From positions 62,001 to 126,000 of the forward strand of contig CAVOKJ010000004.1 of assembly GCA_963696495.1 (NCBI GenBank): a stretch of DNA of 64,000 bases. The letters are read 5' to 3'. Position 1 is the stretch's first letter. Every line of letters begins with the position of its first letter. Made by a program: the position numbers and the translations under genes. The notes under the pieces were generated by a model. That model saw only the letters and a program-made list of their open reading frames with translations. It made no database searches and was not told the DNA's origin. Below are positions 59,526 through 64,000 of the stretch, one piece after another. Source of the stretch: Bog-756 sp963696495 (GTDB lineage Bacteria > Actinomycetota > Acidimicrobiia > Acidimicrobiales > RAAP-2).

Positions 59526-62500
59526 TCAGGACTTGGCGGCGGTGCCCTTGGCGGAGGGGGACTTGGCAGAAGCAGACGTGGCGGAAGGGGGCTTGGCGGC
59601 CGAGGCCTTGGTCGACACGTGCTTGTTGAAGTCGACGCTGTCCGCCCGTGTGGGACGGGACATCAGGTAGCCCTGGTAGAGGTCGCACCCGAGCTCGGAC
59701 ACCCGCTGGAGCTGGATCGGCGTCTCGACGCCCTCGGCCAGGACCACCAGCCCGAGGGCCTTGCTGAGCTGCACGATGGCGGCCACGATGGCCTCGTCGT
59801 TGTCGAACGAGCCGAGCCCGTCGACGAAGGACTTGTCGATCTTCAGGATCTTGACCGGGAAGCGCTTGAGCTGGGCCAGCGACGAGTAGCCGGTGCCGAA
59901 GTCGTCGATGGCCAGGCCGACGCCCATCTCGTGGATGCCGCCGAGCATGGCGATGGAGGCCGACGTGTCGCTCATCAGCATGCTCTCGGTCACCTCCATC
60001 ACCAGCGCCTCGGGTGGCAGCCCGGAGTCGGCGAGTGCGGAGGCGATGGTCTCGAGCAGCTCGGTGTCGCTCAGCTGGTGGGCCGAGAGGTTGACCGTCA
60101 CGTAGGCGTCCTCGGCCCCGGGAAGCTCGGCCCGCCACTTGGCCATGGTCTGACAGGCCTCCCGCAGGACCCATCGCCCGAGCTTGAAGATGAGGTCGGT
60201 CTCCTCGGCGAAGGGGATGAACTCCATGGGGCCGAGCAGGCCCCGCGACGGGTGGTTCCACCGGACCAGCGCCTCCATGGCCACGATGCGGTCGTCCTTG
60301 ACCGAGGCGATCGGCTGGTAGTGGACGGCCAGCTCGTCGTGGTCGATGGAGTGACGCAGGTCGTCGTAGATCTCGAGGCGGGCCACCGACTTCGCCCGCA
60401 GCGACTCGTCGAACACCTCGACCCGTGAGCGGCCCTTGTTCTTCGCCTGGAACATGGCCACGTCGGACTGCTGGAGGATGTCCTGCGCGCTCTGACGGCC
60501 CCGCATGACGAACGAGACGCCGACGCTGCAGGTGACCACCACGTTGCGCCCGGTGGACAGCTGCACGGGCTCGGACAGCAGGCGCGAGTACTCGGTGGCC
60601 AGGCTGACGGCCACGCTCACATCGTGCACGTTGCGGCAGAGGACCACGAACTCGTCGCCCGAGAAGCGGCTGACCACGTCGCCGCCGCGGACGGCCGACT
60701 TGAACCGCTGGGCCAGCGCCAGCAGGACCTCGTCGCCGGCGGCATGGCCGAAGGAGTCGTTCACCAGCTTGAAGCGGTCCAGGTCGATGAAGAGGACGGC
60801 CAGGTTGGTGCCCCGCTGCATCGACACCAGCAGCTCGCGCTCCAGCTCGTCGTTGAACAGGGACCGGTTGCCGAGGCCGGTCAGCGAGTCGTGGTAGGCG
60901 AGCCAGTGCAGCTGGGCCTCGGCCGCCTTGCGGTCGGTGACGTCGGTGAACGAGCAGACCACCATGGGTGAGTCGATCTGCCCGGCGCCGGAGAGCAGCC
61001 GCGAGCTGAGGGACAGCCACTGGCGCCGCCCGCTGCCGTCGGTGACCCCGATGACCACGTCGTCCTCGGACACGCCGGTGGCGAGCGTCTTGGCGTGCGG
61101 GAACATCTCGGCCGACAGGGGGTGCCCGTTGGCCTCGATGGCGATCGACGACCCGGTGAAGATCTGATGGCCGGAACTCGCCTTCAGCCGGTCGCCCAGG
61201 ATGCGGGCCGCCGCCTCGTTGTGCGCGCTCACGTTGCCGGACTCGTCGTAGAGGACGATCCCCTCGCTCAGCGAGGCCACCACCGCCTCGTAGCGCTCCT
61301 CGGCGGCCCGGCGGCCGGCCTCGGCCTGGCGGGCGTCGGTCAGCTCGGTGCACACCACCACCCATCCCGACGGCTGGGTGGAGTCGTCGATCAGCGGGTC
61401 GATGGACACGAGGACGTCGACCTGCGAGCCGTCCTTGCGGCGGTGGGCCCGCCGTCCGCGTTCGAGGACGGCGGCGCTGTCGGTGCGGTTGGCGGTGACC
61501 ACCGCGCTGATGGACAGCCCCTTCACCTCGGCCTCCGTCCAGCCGTAGATGGCCTGGGCCGCCTCGTTCCAGCTCTCGATCCGCCCGTCGGCGTCGATGC
61601 CGATGATGGCGTCGGAGACGTGGGCGACCAGGCTGGCCCGGTAGCGGTCGGCCGCCTCCGCCGCCCGGCGCTCGGACATGTCGCGGGCGACGACCTGGTA
61701 GGCCGGCTCGCCGGCCCAGGTGGTGCGGATGCTGGTGATCTCCATCATCTTGACGTCGCCGGAGGGCAGGACGAACCGGACCTCGCCGTGCTCGAAGAAC
61801 TGCCCGGGCTCGGTGAGCTGGGCCAGACGGGCCGCCACCTCGGGGATGTCGTCGGGATCGGTGAAGTCGGTGATGGGGTGGCCGTAGTACTGGTCGAACG
61901 CCTTGGCGTAGTCCTCGTCGGTCTCGGCTCCCAGCGCCAACCGGGCCAGGGCGCGGTTGCCGTAGACGAGGCAGCCGTTCTGGTGCACGAACACCACGTC
62001 GGGGGAGACCTCGGTGAGGAGCCGGTAGCGGTCGACCAGTTCGCCGACTTCGCGCTCGAAGCGCTGCTGGGGTGTCACGTCGACCACCACGCCGACGTAG
62101 AACGCCGCCCTGGCCTCTTCGGTCCCGGCCGATGGTTCGGCCATCACCGGCATCGGGGAGGCCCGGACCACCACGCTGTGCGACGTCCCGTCCGGACAGT
62201 TCACCAGCATCCGGAGGTCGAAGTCGGCGGGAGGGGTGCCGACCCGCAGCGGCGCCAGGATCGGTGCCAGCAGCTCACCGCCGATGTCGACCGGGTACGC
62301 GGTGGGCGCCTCCGGGGTCTCCGGGGTCCCTTCCGACTCGGAGGTGACCGGGCACCCCGCCTCCTCGGCATCGGCACGGAGGACGGAGAACCCGAGGACG
62401 CCCTCTTCGAATCCGAACAGCTCCTGGATCGGGGCCGACCACATGACCGAGTCGGTGGCGATGTCGTAGACCCAGGTGACCGAGCGCAGGTCCTTGCCGG

Positions 62501-62618
62501 CCAGGTCGATCTCCTGGGACAGCTCGAAGGCGCGGTCTCCCATCGGCGAGCCGTCGGTCTCGATCCGGTCGAACTGGACCCGGGAGCGGCGGTCACCGAA
62601 GCTGCTCGTGGTGGTCAT
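59526..62618 (-). CDS. multi-PAS diguanylate cyclase/phosphodiesterase (GGDEF-EAL)
   Basis: 1030 aa from ATG 62618 (GAGGT upstream; an in-frame start at 62693 is possible). PAS-like domains: about 15-180 (with an insertion), 190-320, 325-430 and 440-565, then GGDEF about 570-735 and EAL about 750-995. The GGDEF signature reads RFSGDEF (Gly to Ser), which may or may not retain cyclase activity. The EAL domain keeps MEALVRW, DDFGTGYSSL and EGVETPIQ, consistent with c-di-GMP hydrolysis. The tail is Lys/Ser/Ala-repetitive (SAKSPSAKG). No transmembrane helix: a cytoplasmic sensor. Gene ends 30 bp from the thiolase's proper end on the other strand. Confidence 0.9.
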   Translation of the reverse strand: MTTTSSFGDRRSRVQFDRIETDGSPMGDRAFELSQEIDLAGKDLRSVTWVYDIATDSVMWSAPIQELFGFEEGVLGFSVLRADAEEAGCPVTSESEGTPETPEAPTAYPVDIGGELLAPILAPLRVGTPPADFDLRMLVNCPDGTSHSVVVRASPMPVMAEPSAGTEEARAAFYVGVVVDVTPQQRFEREVGELVDRYRLLTEVSPDVVFVHQNGCLVYGNRALARLALGAETDEDYAKAFDQYYGHPITDFTDPDDIPEVAARLAQLTEPGQFFEHGEVRFVLPSGDVKMMEITSIRTTWAGEPAYQVVARDMSERRAAEAADRYRASLVAHVSDAIIGIDADGRIESWNEAAQAIYGWTEAEVKGLSISAVVTANRTDSAAVLERGRRAHRRKDGSQVDVLVSIDPLIDDSTQPSGWVVVCTELTDARQAEAGRRAAEERYEAVVASLSEGIVLYDESGNVSAHNEAAARILGDRLKASSGHQIFTGSSIAIEANGHPLSAEMFPHAKTLATGVSEDDVVIGVTDGSGRRQWLSLSSRLLSGAGQIDSPMVVCSFTDVTDRKAAEAQLHWLAYHDSLTGLGNRSLFNDELERELLVSMQRGTNLAVLFIDLDRFKLVNDSFGHAAGDEVLLALAQRFKSAVRGGDVVSRFSGDEFVVLCRNVHDVSVAVSLATEYSRLLSEPVQLSTGRNVVVTCSVGVSFVMRGRQSAQDILQQSDVAMFQAKNKGRSRVEVFDESLRAKSVARLEIYDDLRHSIDHDELAVHYQPIASVKDDRIVAMEALVRWNHPSRGLLGPMEFIPFAEETDLIFKLGRWVLREACQTMAKWRAELPGAEDAYVTVNLSAHQLSDTELLETIASALADSGLPPEALVMEVTESMLMSDTSASIAMLGGIHEMGVGLAIDDFGTGYSSLAQLKRFPVKILKIDKSFVDGLGSFDNDEAIVAAIVQLSKALGLVVLAEGVETPIQLQRVSELGCDLYQGYLMSRPTRADSVDFNKHVSTKASAAKPPSATSASAKSPSAKGTAAKS

Positions 62619-62748
62619 AGACCTCAGATATCGACGCGAAGCGAGGCCACCTTTAGCCTCGACCACCGGCGTCGTACCTGGTCGGCCGCTCATCGGGGCG
62701 ACCCGGACCGATCGGCCCGCCGCCGTCGCCGCGCCGGTCCCTGGCCGC

Positions 62749-63966
62749 TCAGCCCTCGGGCTCGCCGATCACGACGACCGTGTTGTAACCGCCCATGCCG
62801 ATCGAGGACTTGAGGACCAGACCGGGCACCCGGGGGGTGCGCCCGTCGACCAGCTTGGGATGGCCGGGTGCCACCTGTGGCGGGGCGGGGATGTAGCCGG
62901 TCTGGAACGAGTAGATGGTGGCCATGGTCTCGACGGCCGCAGCCGCGGACTGGCAGTGGCCGACCAGTGGCTTGATCGAGAAGACCCCCCGCGCCTCGGG
63001 GAAGAGCTCGTCCAGGATCTTCGCCTCGGCGGCGTCGCACATGCCGGTGCCCGGGCCGTGGGCGTTCAGGTAGGCGACCTCCCCGGGGTCGGCGCCGGCG
63101 TCCTCCATGGCCAGGCGGAAGCTGCGGGTCATCTCCGAGAGGTCGGGCGCCACGCCCACCAGGTTGTAGGCGTCCATGGTCATGCCCCCGCCCAGCACGC
63201 TGGCGTAGGAGCCGACCGGCCTCCTCGACAGGACCATGGCCACGGCCGCCTCGCCCCCGACGAAGCCACGGCTGCCTTCCTGGAAGGGACGGCACGCGTC
63301 GAACGGCGGGCGGTTGAGCACGGCCACGCCGAGGTCGCTGAAACCACGGAGGGTCTGGGGTATCCCGGACAGGTCGGTGGCCAACAGGATGACATCGGTC
63401 GCCACCCCCGAATCGAGCCACGATTTGGCGGTGATCATGGCGGTGTTGGCGGTGGCGCACATGGCCGACACGGACATGGTCGGCCCGTGGAAGTCGTGCT
63501 CTTTCATGAACTGCGAAATGACCGTCGACGGCAGGAGGTTGACCCACCGCTTGGGTCGGACCTTGCTCTCGCCGGACCGGTAGAACTCGCTCCACGACTC
63601 GATGTCGCCCGCCTCGATGCTGTGGACCAGGCCGACCACCGGGCCCGGCTCCCAGCCCCGTTCGCGAGCGTCGGCCACCGCCTCGCGTCCGGCGAACCGG
63701 GCCGCCCGCATGAAGCGGCTCGGCCCGTCGTGCCGGTCGCCCTCGTCGCTGATCAGGGACAGGTACGCCTCGCCGCCCTCCACGTAGCCTTCGAGGCCGG
63801 TGGTGAGCGTGACCGCGCTCTCACCGATCAGGAAGCCGTCCCACAGGTGCTTGGAACCCCATCCGTAGCCGGTGACGGCACCCACCCCGGTGATGTTCAT
63901 CGGGAAGTCCCGACCTCTCGTGCGGGACTCGGAATAGCGCGAGGCAGGCTGTACGGCGTCCGACAT
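62749..63966 (-). CDS. beta-ketoacyl synthase (KAS II/FabF-like) domain protein
   Basis: 405 aa. Thiolase-like condensing enzyme: active Cys in MSVSAMCATANTAMITAK, His in LNAHGPGTGMCDAAEAK and His in IKPLVGHCQSAAAAVE, so the C-H-H triad is intact. ACP-dependent condensation is expected, but most of the loops differ from housekeeping FabF. ATG 63966 overlaps the stop of the upstream gene (TGATG), suggesting a KS pair or other biosynthetic operon that continues past the window end. ATG at codon 23 (MNITGVGAVTGYG) is an alternative start that would match FabF better. Confidence 0.87.
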   Translation of the reverse strand: MSDAVQPASRYSESRTRGRDFPMNITGVGAVTGYGWGSKHLWDGFLIGESAVTLTTGLEGYVEGGEAYLSLISDEGDRHDGPSRFMRAARFAGREAVADARERGWEPGPVVGLVHSIEAGDIESWSEFYRSGESKVRPKRWVNLLPSTVISQFMKEHDFHGPTMSVSAMCATANTAMITAKSWLDSGVATDVILLATDLSGIPQTLRGFSDLGVAVLNRPPFDACRPFQEGSRGFVGGEAAVAMVLSRRPVGSYASVLGGGMTMDAYNLVGVAPDLSEMTRSFRLAMEDAGADPGEVAYLNAHGPGTGMCDAAEAKILDELFPEARGVFSIKPLVGHCQSAAAAVETMATIYSFQTGYIPAPPQVAPGHPKLVDGRTPRVPGLVLKSSIGMGGYNTVVVIGEPEG

Positions 63967-64000
63967 CAGAGCACCTCGAAGTCCGTTTCATTCACTCGAT
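63966..64000 (-). CDS. 3' end of a gene upstream of the ketosynthase (truncated by window end)
   Basis: The frame ending at 63966 reads ...RVNETDFEVL, then TGA, which overlaps the ATG of the ketosynthase gene (TGATG). Only the last 10 or so codons are in the window. By context it is probably part of the same fatty-acid or specialised-lipid pathway, but the family cannot be read. Confidence 0.45.
   Translation of the reverse strand, partial: RVNETDFEVL

Noticed and set aside
59377..59670. Extension of the thiolase to 59670 as a genuine C-terminal domain
   Set aside because: The extension is Arg/Pro/Ser-rich and the real thiolase ending is present in the neighbouring frame.

Overview
The window is about 64 kb of high-GC actinobacterial DNA with tightly packed genes, many GTG starts and frequent ATGA/GTGA stop-start overlaps. 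The gene set fits an Acidimicrobiia-like lineage: ctaE-qcrCAB and ctaCDF respiratory genes, a coproporphyrin-type hem cluster, a KstR-like TetR regulator, paired acyl-CoA dehydrogenases, an LLM-class oxidoreductase and two surface proteins with GGIFSFGDA-type repeats. The taxonomic assignment is inference from gene content. No tRNA, rRNA, CRISPR array or insertion sequence was recognised.

Layout. 1-2.5 kb: 3' part of an acetyl-CoA synthetase and a HAD-like protein. 2.5-8.1 kb (minus): hemE-hemH-cgoX followed by lnt. 8.3-10.7 kb: HelD-type helicase. 10.8-14.8 kb (plus): ctaE-qcrC-qcrA-qcrB. 14.9-22.0 kb: a block of short accessory genes (lipoprotein, Cys-rich small protein, chloramphenicol-phosphotransferase-like kinase, esterase, zinc-ribbon/VOC protein, secreted pentapeptide-repeat protein, PLC-like phosphoesterase, SRPBCC-like protein). 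It separates the bc1 genes from ctaC-ctaD-ctaF (22.1-25.2 kb, minus). 25.5-29.6 kb (minus): membrane protein, tatA, CopD-like protein, enoyl-CoA hydratase and an atypical thiolase. 29.7-42.0 kb: glycosidase, nitronate monooxygenase, DUF5522 protein, MFS exporter, PLP lyase, ABC transporter, two divergent TetR regulators, cyclase and a CAP-domain/repeat surface protein. 42.1-59.5 kb: a catabolic region with an aldehyde dehydrogenase, two amidohydrolases, two acyl-CoA dehydrogenase pairs, an LLM oxidoreductase, an SDR and a frameshifted thiolase, interspersed with MscS, a Thr-rich anchor protein, an SGNH hydrolase and a repeat/CHAP protein. 59.5-64 kb (minus): PAS-GGDEF-EAL protein and a ketosynthase preceded by another truncated gene.

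The strongest unexplained signals are four. First, a 15-bp palindrome (CTGACG-N3-CGTCAG) sits in the promoters of four catabolic units in the 43-58 kb region and suggests a local regulon. Second, short tandem duplications span the stop codons of at least four unrelated genes; one of them encodes the C-terminal tail of Lnt. Third, a TANNNT box recurrently lies 6-8 nt before the start codon, pointing to widespread leaderless transcription. One case implies an AUC start for an MscS channel and another a leaderless upstream ORF before hemE. Fourth, the Lnt homologue has Ser where the family's catalytic Cys belongs.
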